In this document: in pieces, positions 32,859-43,829 of the stretch
Layout: every line of letters begins with the position of its first letter
How positions within the stretch are numbered: the first letter of the stretch is position 1
Assembly (NCBI GenBank): GCA_900768795.1
Contig: CAAGEH010000017.1
Coordinates: forward strand, 30,328 to 94,327
DNA from: an uncultured Collinsella sp.
GTDB lineage: Bacteria; Actinomycetota; Coriobacteriia; Coriobacteriales; Coriobacteriaceae
DNA: 64,000 nucleotides
Reading direction: 5' to 3'
Notes under the pieces: model-generated
Databases searched by the model: none
What the model saw: the letters and a program-made list of their open reading frames with translations, nothing else
What the model was told of the DNA's origin: nothing
Program-made: the position numbers and the translations under genes

Positions 32859-34529
32859 CTAGACCTCCATAACGACCGGGATGATCATGGGACGCGTGTG
32901 AGTGCGAGACCAGATAAAATTGGTCAAGGAATCGCGAACAGCCTTTCGAAGGGCATCGGTACCGCTTGCGGTGTAGTTGAACTTGCCCTTCTCGATCGTC
33001 TTCATGATGGCATCCGAGGCATCGTCGGTGAACGCATCGTCGATGGCGAACGAGACACCTCGGCCGGAGAACTCGATGCTGTCGATCTTTTTACGCTTAA
33101 GGGAAACCACGGCAACGGCGGTCACCATGCCGTCGTTGGCGAGCTTCTGACGATCGCGAAGGACGATCGGGTCGGTATCTCCGATTCGCAAGCCGTCGAC
33201 GTAGACGATACCGGACTCGACGCTCGGTCCAACGCGAACGTTGCCGTCGCGCATCTCGAGGGATTCGCCGTTATCGAGAATAAAGATATGGTCGTCACGC
33301 ATGCCCACCTTGCGAGCGAGCTCTGCATGTGCACGGAGATGGACGGCCTCACCGTGAACGGGCATGAAGAACGTGGGCTTCGTCATGGCGAGCATGAGCT
33401 TGAGCTCCTCCTGGCTACCGTGGCCCGAGACGTGCACGAGTGCTCGATGACGATCCCAGACGTCGCAGCCGAGCTTGGCAAGGCTGTTGATGACCTGCTG
33501 CACCGCCTTCTCGTTACCCGGTACGGGCGTGGCGGAAATGATGACCGTATCGCCCTCGTGAATGGAGAGCGTCTTATGCTCGCCGTTGGCCATACGCGAG
33601 AGCGCAGAGAGCGGCTCGCCTTGAGAGCCGGTGCACATGACGACGATCTTGTCCTCGGGAAGGTTTCCGATATCGAACGCATCGACAAGGTCGGACTCAT
33701 CCACCTTGAGATAGCCGAGTTCGCGCGCAACACGCGTGTTGGTGAGCATCGAGCGACCAGTTACGACAACCTTGCGACCGCATTTCTTTGCCGCATCGCA
33801 GATCTGCTGTAGGCGATGAATGTGGCTGGAGAAGGACGCAACGAAAACGCGACCGGGAGCGTTTTTAATGGCATGGAGAAGCTGTGGGCCGACTTCAGCC
33901 TCGGACTTGGTGAAGCCGGGGACCGTCGCATTCGTGGAATCCGAAAGCAGAAGATCGATTCCCTGCTTGGCGAACTTGTTGATTGCGGCGTAGTCGGGAG
34001 TCACGCCGTCGATGGGCGTCTGGTCGAGCTTGAAGTCGCCGGTATGGAGAACGGTTCCCTGAGGCGTCTTGATGAACACGCCGAGAGCGCCCGGAATCGA
34101 ATGGGTCATGGAGAAGAAATCGAGCGAGATAGACCCGAGATTGATATGGCTTCCGTCCTTGACCTCTCGGAATTTAGGAGCACGGATACGGAACTCGGAG
34201 AGTTTGCCCTCGATGAAACCGAGCGTTAGCTTGCTCGAGAAAATGGGGACCTTGTTATTGAGGTCCTGCAGAAGATACGGCAAAGCACCCGTATGGTCCT
34301 CATGGCCGTGGGTGACGACGATGCCGCGGAGCTTATCCTCGTTCTCGAGGACATAGGTGTAATCGGGCAGGACGAGGTCGATGCCGGGCTGGGAATCATC
34401 GGGGAACATCAAACCGGCATCGACGAGGACCATATCATCGCCGCACTCGAAAACGGTCATATTCTTGCCGATGCCGTCAAGACCGCCGAGCGGGATGATG
34501 CGAAGCGACTGGGTTTTCTTATTTGCCAT
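32859..34529 (-). CDS. rnj: Ribonuclease J
   Basis: Metallo-beta-lactamase/beta-CASP ribonuclease with endo- and 5'-exonuclease activity. The 556-residue protein has the metal motif VTHGHEDHTGALP, FSMTHSIPGALG, TGDFKLD, LLSDSTNA and PVHGEAVHLRAHAELA. There is one copy here; whether a second paralogue exists elsewhere is unknown. It is preceded by a leader with a terminator-like hairpin (34561-34595) and follows pnp. Confidence 0.95.
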   Translation of the reverse strand: MANKKTQSLRIIPLGGLDGIGKNMTVFECGDDMVLVDAGLMFPDDSQPGIDLVLPDYTYVLENEDKLRGIVVTHGHEDHTGALPYLLQDLNNKVPIFSSKLTLGFIEGKLSEFRIRAPKFREVKDGSHINLGSISLDFFSMTHSIPGALGVFIKTPQGTVLHTGDFKLDQTPIDGVTPDYAAINKFAKQGIDLLLSDSTNATVPGFTKSEAEVGPQLLHAIKNAPGRVFVASFSSHIHRLQQICDAAKKCGRKVVVTGRSMLTNTRVARELGYLKVDESDLVDAFDIGNLPEDKIVVMCTGSQGEPLSALSRMANGEHKTLSIHEGDTVIISATPVPGNEKAVQQVINSLAKLGCDVWDRHRALVHVSGHGSQEELKLMLAMTKPTFFMPVHGEAVHLRAHAELARKVGMRDDHIFILDNGESLEMRDGNVRVGPSVESGIVYVDGLRIGDTDPIVLRDRQKLANDGMVTAVAVVSLKRKKIDSIEFSGRGVSFAIDDAFTDDASDAIMKTIEKGKFNYTASGTDALRKAVRDSLTNFIWSRTHTRPMIIPVVMEV

Positions 34530-34560
34530 GGATGTGAAGCAATTCCTTTCTCATGGACAG

Positions 34561-34595
34561 CAAAACAAAACCGATGGGCGCAAACTGCCTATCGG
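34561..34595 (-). terminator. Intrinsic terminator or attenuator in the rnj leader
   Basis: On the minus strand CCGATAGGC / GCCCATCGG (9 bp, one G-U) with a 7-nt loop is followed by TTTTGTTTTG. It lies 42-66 bp before the rnj ATG. It may end pnp transcripts, or attenuate a transcript started at the TATAAT near 34649. Confidence 0.7.
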
Positions 34596-34657
34596 GAACA
34601 GACGAATGATGCCATCGAAATATACCGATAACAAAGCATAACTGTTGGATTATAGCA

Positions 34658-34693
34658 GGAAGACCCCACGGTTAACCAACCGCAGGGTCTTCC
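34658..34693 (-). other. Extended hairpin between pnp and rnj
   Basis: GGAAGACCC / GGGTCTTCC (9 bp) encloses an inner 5-bp stem CGGTT / AACCG. On the minus strand it is followed not by a U-tract but by TGCTATAATCC, which contains a perfect TATAAT (34654-34649) facing rnj. It may be an mRNA 3'-end or processing structure, with a promoter for rnj after it. Confidence 0.55.
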
Positions 34694-34759
34694 CTACTTA
34701 AACTCTATGCGCTTGCAAATCCATTACCCGGAATACCACAAAGCACGGAAATGGACGAT

Positions 34760-36988
<2,229 letters not shown>

Positions 36989-37098
36989 GTTTCTCTCTTT
37001 CAACCCCCGCACGCCACATTGCGTACGGGCTTCATCTTGGTTCTGCCGGCCCCTGCCGAACAGAACATCGTGAGACACGAGGTTACGTGCCCCTACAT

Positions 37099-37124
37099 AA
37101 AAAGGAGCGCCCTGGGGCGCTCCC
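37099..37124 (-). terminator. Intrinsic terminator between rpsO and pnp
   Basis: On the minus strand GGAGCGCCC / GGGCGCTCC (perfect 9 bp, 2-nt loop) is followed by TTTTTATG. Read-through would be needed for rpsO-pnp co-transcription. Confidence 0.9.
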
Positions 37125-37137
37125 GCATGTACGACTT

Positions 37138-37416
37138 TTACTGGATGTTGTCGCGGATGCCCAGAGCCTTGATGAGCTCACGGTACGCAACGATGTCGTT
37201 CTTCTTGATGTAGGAAAGAAGACGACGACGCTTACCGACGAGCATGAGAAGGCCGCGGCGGGTATGGAAGTCCTTCTGGTGGGTCTTCATGTGCTCGGTA
37301 AGGCCCTTGATGCGCTCGGTAAGGATGGCGACCTGGACCTTGGGGTTGCCGGTGTCGACCGAAGTGTCGCCGAACTGTGCGGTAAGCTCTGCCTTGCGCT
37401 CTTTCGAAACAGTCAT
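37138..37416 (-). CDS. rpsO: 30S ribosomal protein S15
   Basis: Primary 16S rRNA-binding protein of the small subunit platform. The 92-residue protein has the S15 core: DTGNPKVQVAILTERI, HMKTHQKDFHTRRGLL and KRRRLLSYIKKND. An AGAAAGG site precedes the ATG and a hairpin lies just upstream at 37434-37451. pnp follows. Confidence 0.98.
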   Translation of the reverse strand: MTVSKERKAELTAQFGDTSVDTGNPKVQVAILTERIKGLTEHMKTHQKDFHTRRGLLMLVGKRRRLLSYIKKNDIVAYRELIKALGIRDNIQ

Positions 37417-37433
37417 GTTTCACCTTTCTTCTT

Positions 37434-37451
37434 GGATCGCCAGAGCGATCC
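37434..37451 (-). promoter_or_regulatory. Hairpin in the rpsO leader, candidate S15 autoregulation site
   Basis: A perfect 7-bp stem GGATCGC / GCGATCC with loop TCTG on the minus strand ends a few bases before the rpsO Shine-Dalgarno. S15 represses its own mRNA in several phyla by binding leader structures; binding here is inferred from position only. Confidence 0.4.
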
Positions 37452-37520
37452 GAAATTCGCCCCGGGCTGAGAAACCGCCGGTGAAGCGGGCATCTAAGAT
37501 CGGGGTACCAACAGGTCGGT

Positions 37521-37529
37521 ATGATACCA
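37521..37529 (-). promoter_or_regulatory. Extended -10 promoter of rpsO
   Basis: TGGTATCAT on the minus strand is an extended -10 element (TGn plus TATCAT) between recO and rpsO. No good -35 was found. The predicted leader is about 98 nt. Confidence 0.45.
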
Positions 37530-37567
37530 CAGGCGAACATGCTCGCAGGAACTGCATAAAAGGCGCG

Positions 37568-38320
37568 CTATCTGCCCAATAGGAACTCGAAGGCACGAAG
37601 TCTGCAGTCAAGATGCGTCGCGGCCCAAACGTGGGCGTGGGCAAGCAGAACGACCGCAGTCGAAGCGTCGACAGAGGAAGATGCGAGTCCATCGAACGTG
37701 CAGGAGATAAGCGACCGAAACCATTCGACCGTATTGGAATCAACCTGTTCTGCGCCCGCCACGCTCGCGGCGCAGCTCGAGCAAAGCATGCCGCCGGCAA
37801 CAGCGGAGAAATGCGTGAGCGCATGGTCGCCGCAATACACGCAACCTGAAAAATCGGGGCGATACCCAACATGACTCAAGAGCTTGAATACGTAGGCAGC
37901 GACGATCAGGTCGCGATGGGGTTCAGTTAGCTCTTCTGAACCGACATACGTAAGGGCCTTGCGCGTTATGGCGGATACAAAGGGGTCCTTTGCATCTTCG
38001 AATGAGCAGTGCTTGGCGATCTCGGCGATAGCGCTCGCAGAACAGGTGGCCTCATATGATGGAGCCGAACCGAGCGGCGCCTCGATGAGGTCGGCCTGGG
38101 TAATGATATCAAGATTCCTTCCCCGCGCCAACAAGACGTCCACGGAACAGAACAGCTCGCAGCGGGCCGAAAGCCTGCTCCCCGGCTTGCGTGCGCCCTT
38201 GGCAACGGCTCCCACCTGGCGGCCGTCCTCAAGGAGCAGCGTAAGGATCAAATCGGTCTCTTTAAGCTTGGTCTTATCGAGGACGGTGGCGAGAACTCTA
38301 TATGTTTTGGAGCCGGCCAT
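37568..38320 (-). CDS. recO: DNA repair protein RecO
   Basis: Loads RecA on gapped DNA in the RecFOR pathway. The 250-residue protein has an N-terminal OB fold (ATVLDKTKLKETDLILTLL, GAVAKGARKPGSRL) and a C-terminal helical domain with zinc cysteines CVYC and CSSC. It lies 8 bp after era, a conserved arrangement. Confidence 0.94.
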   Translation of the reverse strand: MAGSKTYRVLATVLDKTKLKETDLILTLLLEDGRQVGAVAKGARKPGSRLSARCELFCSVDVLLARGRNLDIITQADLIEAPLGSAPSYEATCSASAIAEIAKHCSFEDAKDPFVSAITRKALTYVGSEELTEPHRDLIVAAYVFKLLSHVGYRPDFSGCVYCGDHALTHFSAVAGGMLCSSCAASVAGAEQVDSNTVEWFRSLISCTFDGLASSSVDASTAVVLLAHAHVWAATHLDCRLRAFEFLLGR

Positions 38321-38328
38321 GAATACCG

Positions 38329-39330
38329 CTACTCATCAGCACTGTAGCCAAAGCGCTTGATCTGGTCCTCATCGTTGCGCCAGCCTCGTTTGACCTTGAC
38401 GTCGAGCGTGAGGTACACCTTGGTGCCGAACAGGCGCTCCAAATCACGGCGAGCATCGCTACCGATATGCTTGATCATATCGCCGCCCTTACCTATGAGT
38501 ATGCCCTTTTGTCCCTCCCGCTCCACATAAATGGTGGCGCACACGCGCGTCAGGTTTCCGTCGCGCTCGATCATGTCGCAGATAACTCCGACGGAATGAG
38601 GAATCTCCTCGCGCGTCCGCAGCAAGACCTTCTCGCGAACAAATTCCGAGACGAGCGTCTCATCATCGGTATCGGTACCCATACCCTCGGGGAACCAACG
38701 CGGTCCCTCGGGAAGAAAAGCGCTGACCGTATCGATAAACGCCTCAACATTGAAGCCCTCGGTTGAGGAGGTCACGATCTCGTCGTCGAACTCGATAAGC
38801 TTCTTTGCTTCGGCGATCTGCGAGATGACCTGTTCGGGTTTTGCAACGTCGGCCTTGGTGATCACGAGGACCTTCTTAGCGCCCGATTGGGCGACCTTGT
38901 CGGCCACCCATGCATCCCCGCGCCCGAAGGGCTTGGTGGCATCGAGCGTGAAGCAGACGACGTCGACGTCCGAAAGTTCAGCAAGCGCACTTTTATTAAG
39001 CTCCGAACCGAGACCGTCCTTGGGCTTATGGATACCCGGAGTATCGACGAAAACGATCTGGCAACCGGGACGATTGACGACGGCGCGCATGCGGCGTCGC
39101 GTCGTTTGGGCAACGGGAGACGTGATGGCGACTTTTTTCCCGAAGCATGCATTGAGAAGCGTCGACTTGCCGGCGTTTGGTCGTCCAACCAACGCGACGA
39201 AACCGCTTTTAAAACCATCACCCGCATCAGACACGAAGGCGGGGTCGGCCGGGGAGGCGTCGACCATGGCATCGATTTCCTCATCGCTCATGCCGTCAAA
39301 CGGATCGAATTCAATCATGTCGTCACTCAT
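38329..39330 (-). CDS. era: GTPase Era
   Basis: 16S rRNA-binding GTPase for small-subunit assembly. The 333-residue protein has G1 GRPNAGKST, G2/G3 region TRRRMRA and VDTPGIHKP, G4 as TKAD (Thr instead of the common Asn), and a C-terminal KH domain (GQKGILIGKGGDMIKHIGSDAR). An acidic N-terminal extension of about 40 residues precedes the G domain, longer than in most Era proteins. The gene precedes recO. Confidence 0.95.
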   Translation of the reverse strand: MSDDMIEFDPFDGMSDEEIDAMVDASPADPAFVSDAGDGFKSGFVALVGRPNAGKSTLLNACFGKKVAITSPVAQTTRRRMRAVVNRPGCQIVFVDTPGIHKPKDGLGSELNKSALAELSDVDVVCFTLDATKPFGRGDAWVADKVAQSGAKKVLVITKADVAKPEQVISQIAEAKKLIEFDDEIVTSSTEGFNVEAFIDTVSAFLPEGPRWFPEGMGTDTDDETLVSEFVREKVLLRTREEIPHSVGVICDMIERDGNLTRVCATIYVEREGQKGILIGKGGDMIKHIGSDARRDLERLFGTKVYLTLDVKVKRGWRNDEDQIKRFGYSADE

Positions 39331-39420
39331 AGAGATCTCCCAAGGTGATCAGGGTTATTAGCCCAAAACTTCATTGCATGCATCGGTAGCGCCGCAAGCA
39401 CGACGATGCATCTAGACCAA

Positions 39421-39798
39421 TTAGATATTCAAAAGCGCATGCGCGAAGACGAGCAGTCCGACGATTGCAGCGGTGATGGAGAGCACGTAAACGCTCGCGG
39501 CGGCGATATCCTTAGCGCGCTTTGCCAGAGGATGATATTCCTGGGTCGCCAAATCCACAATCGATTCCATTGCGGTGTTGCAAAGCTCGCCGTGGATCAC
39601 GAGACCGATGCATATGGCTATAACAGCCCATTCGGCGATATCAAGATGAACCAAAAATCCGGCGATAACGGTCAAAACACCGGCAGCGACCATAACTTTG
39701 ATATTGCGCTCAGTGCGAACCGCGGTGACAAATCCCTCGATAGCAAAACCGAACGAACGGATAAAAGAGGGGTGGTCTTTTTTGGAGCCGGGAATCAC
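39421..39798 (-). CDS. dgkA: Diacylglycerol kinase / undecaprenol kinase family
   Basis: A 125-residue integral membrane kinase with three hydrophobic helices. The family signature appears as HGELCNTAMESIVDLA and AKRAKDIAAASVYVLSI, with Glu and Asn metal or ATP ligands kept. In Gram-positive bacteria this family mainly phosphorylates undecaprenol to recycle the cell-wall lipid carrier. It overlaps ybeY by 4 bp. Confidence 0.93.
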   Translation of the reverse strand: MIPGSKKDHPSFIRSFGFAIEGFVTAVRTERNIKVMVAAGVLTVIAGFLVHLDIAEWAVIAICIGLVIHGELCNTAMESIVDLATQEYHPLAKRAKDIAAASVYVLSITAAIVGLLVFAHALLNI

Positions 39799-40316
39799 AG
39801 CTGCCCTCTTTCGGGATCATGACGAGTGGTGGGACCGATAACGACAGAGGCGGGATCAGCTCCTCTCAAAGCAGCCGCGCGCTTAAGAACATCAAGCTCA
39901 TGCGCCTCCATCTCAAGCGCCCCGGCCTCATCGACATGGTCGAAACCAAGTAGGTGCATCATCCCGTGGACAAGCATGAGACGCATCTCGTCATCGGGAG
40001 CATTTGAATATACAGCTGCCTGACCTGCGATAACGAGCGGGGCAAGAACGATGTCCCCGAGCTCGACCGGTTCGTCGTCGGGAATCACGGAATCAAATAC
40101 AGAGTCACACTCAAACGAAAGGACGTCGGTAGGCGCATCGATCCCGCGCCACTCGTAATTGAGCTCGTGCATGGTATCGTCATCGACAAACGAAACCGAA
40201 ACGCTCGCGTCGCGCGCGATGCCGAGAACGGAAAGCGATAGCTCGCAGAGCCGTGAAATCTCATCGGACTCGATGAGCATATCGAGATCGTTATCGTTTC
40301 TGATGTCGACGATCAT
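39795..40316 (-). CDS. ybeY: Endoribonuclease YbeY
   Basis: Zinc RNase for rRNA maturation and ribosome quality control. The 173-residue protein has the metal motif HGMMHLLGFDH (H117, H121, H127) and TDVLSF. ATG 40316 with GGGGTG upstream is chosen over earlier ATGs; it lies within the last 26 bp of phoH. The order phoH, ybeY, dgkA, era is widely conserved. Confidence 0.95.
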   Translation of the reverse strand: MIVDIRNDNDLDMLIESDEISRLCELSLSVLGIARDASVSVSFVDDDTMHELNYEWRGIDAPTDVLSFECDSVFDSVIPDDEPVELGDIVLAPLVIAGQAAVYSNAPDDEMRLMLVHGMMHLLGFDHVDEAGALEMEAHELDVLKRAAALRGADPASVVIGPTTRHDPERGQL

Positions 40317-41280
40317 GGGCACCCCTTTCATGAGCCTGCTCATAGGCATCATACGCTTCGACGATTCTACCGACGAGCTCGTGACGCACGACATCGGATT
40401 TATCGAGATGCACAAAGGCTATGTCATCGATATCGCGAAGAATCGGCTCAATGCCCGAAAGACCGTCAACTCTTCCCATCAGGTCGCGCTGCGTGATATC
40501 GCCGGTTATGACAAAACGAGAATTGAAACCCAAGCGCGTAAGGAACATCTTCATCTGCTCGGCCGTGGTGTTTTGGGCCTCATCGAGAATAACAAACGCA
40601 TCGTTGATGGTGCGTCCACGCATATACGCAAGCGGGGCGATCTCGATAAAACCAGCGTCCATGAGGGACTGGATGCGTTCGCCGTCGAGCATATCGTGCA
40701 GAGCGTCGAACAGGGGGCGCAGGTACGGATCGATTTTCTCCTCCAGGGTACCCGGGAGGAAGCCGAGGCTCTCCCCTGCCTCCACCACGGGGCGCGTCAG
40801 AACTATTCGGCTCGTATCATGACGCTCGAGGGCGGAAACGGCGAGGGCCATTGAAAGAAATGTCTTGCCCGTACCCGCAGGACCGATCCCGAACGTGATG
40901 GTATGGGAGCGAATAGCATCCACATACAACTTCTGACCTGCAGTTTTAGGTCGAATCTGATGCCCTTTGTGCGAAAGGATGACATTGCTCATGACCGATG
41001 CGGCATCGACGTTGCGCCCGGCGATCATCCCATAAAGGCGCTTGATATCATCGGTACCTAGATAGCGGCCCGATTTAGACTCATCGATCAAGGTCGAAAA
41101 CAGGCGGCTCGCGCACTCGACATCCTGAGGTTCGCCCTGAATGCAGATACGTTCGCCTCGAAGGCCGATATGTGCGGAGGAGAGCTCCTCGACAAGCCTG
41201 GATACGCGATCGGCGGGCCCCATGAGACGCCTGACATCGCAGCGCTCGGGAACGGAAAGATATACGCGCGCGCTAGCCAT
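40291..41280 (-). CDS. PhoH family ATPase
   Basis: A 329-residue PhoH/PhoL-type ATPase, usually beside ybeY and thought to act in RNA processing. Walker A is GPAGTGKTFLSM, Walker B VILDEAQNTT, with LTRPVVEAGESLGFLPG and GDITQRDL. An N-terminal KH-like region (residues 1-100) precedes the motor. ATG 41280 after GGAG is used; it overlaps the mtaB end by 8 bp. Confidence 0.94.
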   Translation of the reverse strand: MASARVYLSVPERCDVRRLMGPADRVSRLVEELSSAHIGLRGERICIQGEPQDVECASRLFSTLIDESKSGRYLGTDDIKRLYGMIAGRNVDAASVMSNVILSHKGHQIRPKTAGQKLYVDAIRSHTITFGIGPAGTGKTFLSMALAVSALERHDTSRIVLTRPVVEAGESLGFLPGTLEEKIDPYLRPLFDALHDMLDGERIQSLMDAGFIEIAPLAYMRGRTINDAFVILDEAQNTTAEQMKMFLTRLGFNSRFVITGDITQRDLMGRVDGLSGIEPILRDIDDIAFVHLDKSDVVRHELVGRIVEAYDAYEQAHERGAHDRRHQKR

Positions 41281-42568
41281 GCCAAAGCTCCGAGCCATTC
41301 GCATCGACTTTGCTGACATGCAGCATGCCGTGCTCATCAATAAAATCGAGCGAGAAGCGGCAGATGGTCACATCACCGAGGTCACCGTCGGCGACAGCAT
41401 GATGAAAAGAACCAAGTGTCACCTGGTTCTTGCCCTCGACAACACCGATTTCCCAAGAGCCGAGTCGTGACTTGGCATCCTCAAGACGCATGTTCGTCGC
41501 AAGTTCACGAAGCTCACGCGAGCGCTCGGCCATAACTTCGGGATCGACCTGATCGGGAGCCTCGGCAGCGGGGGTTCCGGGGCGCGCGCTGTAGCGAAAA
41601 ACGTGCATCCGAGAGAACCCCACACGCTGGCAGAGCTCATAGGTTTCGCGAAATTCGCTTTCGCTCTCGCCGGGAAAGCCCACGATCACATCGCATGAAA
41701 GCGAAATCGAGGGCACGTACCGTCTGATCATGGAGACGGTCTCCTCGAAATCAGCCGCAGTGTAGGGGCGTCCCATGCGCTCGAGAACAGACGTGGAGCC
41801 CGACTGAATCGGCAGATGCAGGAACGGCGCGACGCGATCGGGATACTCAGCCATCACGCGAAGCAGATTTTCGTTAACGTCCATGGGCTCAACGGAGGAT
41901 AGCCGGATATGGGGAATATCGGTCCGCTCGAGAATGGTACGCACAAGTTCATCGATCTCAACATGGGAATCGGTCTCGGAAACGCCATCGTAAGCCCCGA
42001 GGTTGACGCCGGTCAGAACGATTTCGGGAACCTCAGAGCGCACGGCTTCGTTGACGAGTTCAAGAACCGCCTCGAGAGGAACGGAACGCTCGGGCCCGCG
42101 AGCTTTCCATACGATGCAGTACGTACAGCGATTGTTGCACCCATCCTGAACTTTGACCCCCAAGCGGGTTCGTCCAAGAAGGGCAGGCAGGTTCTCCCCT
42201 CTGTCAGCGGAAGACGAATCATAGCTGTAACCAAGCAGCACGCAAGCGCGGGCGCATACATTAACCTTGGACGGCTCAACATAGACACGGTCCGAAAGCT
42301 CCTGGACCATTTCGGGATGCAGATTGACCGAACAGCCCGTGGCGATAACGAGGGGCTTGCGCGGGCGGGCGAGCGCATGTCGCACAGCCTTGCGAGTTTT
42401 TGCCTCGGCCTCACCGGTGACGGCACAGGTGTTGATAACGATAAGGTCGGCATCGTCTGGATCGACGAGCACAAAGCCCGCTCGATCCAAATCAAGGGAA
42501 ATCCTGTCGGATTCAACACGGTTGACACGGCAACCGAGGTTGACAACGGAAACAAAGGGGTTAGCCAC
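41273..42568 (-). CDS. mtaB: tRNA (t6A37) methylthiotransferase MtaB
   Basis: Radical-SAM enzyme that converts t6A37 to ms2t6A37. The 431-residue protein has the N-terminal cluster motif NLGCRVNRVESDRI, NTCAVTGEAEAKTRK, ATGCSVNL and the radical-SAM motif GCNNRCTYCIVWKARGPERS. GCRVN and TYCIV are typical of MtaB rather than MiaB or RimO. It takes the place where rsmE is found in other Actinobacteria. Confidence 0.94.
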   Translation of the reverse strand: MANPFVSVVNLGCRVNRVESDRISLDLDRAGFVLVDPDDADLIVINTCAVTGEAEAKTRKAVRHALARPRKPLVIATGCSVNLHPEMVQELSDRVYVEPSKVNVCARACVLLGYSYDSSSADRGENLPALLGRTRLGVKVQDGCNNRCTYCIVWKARGPERSVPLEAVLELVNEAVRSEVPEIVLTGVNLGAYDGVSETDSHVEIDELVRTILERTDIPHIRLSSVEPMDVNENLLRVMAEYPDRVAPFLHLPIQSGSTSVLERMGRPYTAADFEETVSMIRRYVPSISLSCDVIVGFPGESESEFRETYELCQRVGFSRMHVFRYSARPGTPAAEAPDQVDPEVMAERSRELRELATNMRLEDAKSRLGSWEIGVVEGKNQVTLGSFHHAVADGDLGDVTICRFSLDFIDEHGMLHVSKVDANGSELWHG

Positions 42569-42579
42569 GAAAGGCTCCT

Positions 42580-43725
42580 CTATTCGAGAACATCATCGAT
42601 CGCGGCACGCACCCGGTCGCCGACCGAGGGCTTACCGTCGGGCTTCTCGCCCATCTCGTACGCAAAGAGCTCGAGCGCTTTGCGCTGAGCGGCGTTGAGC
42701 TTGGTAGGCACGACGACGCGAACCTGGGCGATAGCACGGCCGCGCGACCCGCCTCCTCCGAGGCGCGGCATGCCCTTTGCCTCCACGGTAACGGTGTCAC
42801 CGGGCTGAGTGCCCGGTTTAACATGGAAATCGATCTTCTCGTCGGGAAGAATGCCATCGACAGACACCGTTGTGCCCAGGGCGGCTTGGGAGATCGACAC
42901 GTCGATGGCGCAGAACAGGTCGTCTCCGGAGCGCTGAAATCGTTCATGGTCATCAACGACGACGTTTACGATAAGATCGCCCGATTCGGCTCCACGGAAT
43001 CCCGCCTCACCGAAAGAAGGCTGACGAAGCTGCTGACCTGTAGAAACGCCTGCGGGAATCTCGACCTCAAGCTTTTCATGCTCTGAGGTGCGGCCCTCTC
43101 CATGGCAGTGTTTGCAGGGCTTGTCGATAACCGTTCCCTCGCCGTGACAATCGGGGCAGGGAGAGGAAGACTGGACCTGCCCGAGGAACGAGCGCTGGAC
43201 CGTCGTTACGTAGCCGGTACCGTGGCAGCGGGGGCATTGCTTCTCTTCCGCTCCCTTTTCGCGACCCGAGCCCTTGCAATGCTTACAGGGCGCGAGGCGG
43301 TCGTAACTGATGGTTTTTTTACAACCGAGAGCGGCATCCTCAAGTGAAATCGTGAGAGAGATGGCCATATCACGGCCGCGACGACGCTGCGCACCGCCGC
43401 GAGAACCGCCGCGACCGCCACCGCCGAAGAACGACGAGAAGATATCGTCGACGCCCATGCCGCCAAAGATATCGCTGAAATCGACGTATCCGTTGGATCC
43501 CATGCCGTCCGCCGTGCCGAACCGGTCGTAATTGGCGCGCTTCTGCTCGTCGGAAAGAACGGAGTAGGCCTCATTGAGCTCTTTGAACTTCTCTTCTGCA
43601 TCGGGGTCGTCCGAGACATCTGGATGGACCGTACGCGCCTTCTTGAGAAATGCACGCTTGATGGTACGTTGATCGGCGTCGCGGTCAACACCGAGAACCT
43701 CGTAATAATCCTTAGTCTCCGACAC
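42580..43725 (-). CDS. dnaJ: Chaperone DnaJ (type A)
   Basis: Hsp40 co-chaperone of DnaK. The 381-residue protein has a J domain (HPD in TVHPDVSDD), a Gly/Phe-rich region (GGMGVDDIFSSFFGGGG), four CxxCxGxG zinc repeats (CKHCKGSG, CPRCHGTG, CPDCHGEG, CKHCHGEG), and both C-terminal substrate domains. The start is GTG at 43725 after GGAGG. dnaK and grpE are not nearby. Confidence 0.95.
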   Translation of the reverse strand: MSETKDYYEVLGVDRDADQRTIKRAFLKKARTVHPDVSDDPDAEEKFKELNEAYSVLSDEQKRANYDRFGTADGMGSNGYVDFSDIFGGMGVDDIFSSFFGGGGRGGSRGGAQRRRGRDMAISLTISLEDAALGCKKTISYDRLAPCKHCKGSGREKGAEEKQCPRCHGTGYVTTVQRSFLGQVQSSSPCPDCHGEGTVIDKPCKHCHGEGRTSEHEKLEVEIPAGVSTGQQLRQPSFGEAGFRGAESGDLIVNVVVDDHERFQRSGDDLFCAIDVSISQAALGTTVSVDGILPDEKIDFHVKPGTQPGDTVTVEAKGMPRLGGGGSRGRAIAQVRVVVPTKLNAAQRKALELFAYEMGEKPDGKPSVGDRVRAAIDDVLE

Positions 43726-43829
43726 AGCAGGAGCCCTCCAAAACTACTTCTCCCCCGATGGGGCACATCAGAAATCACAAAAGCACAGGTCTGTATACCC
43801 GACGATGGGTTTGTTAAACAGACACAGCG

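Noticed and set aside
32655..33812. Plus-strand open frame across ftsK and rnj
   Set aside because: Antisense to two conserved genes, with low-complexity composition.
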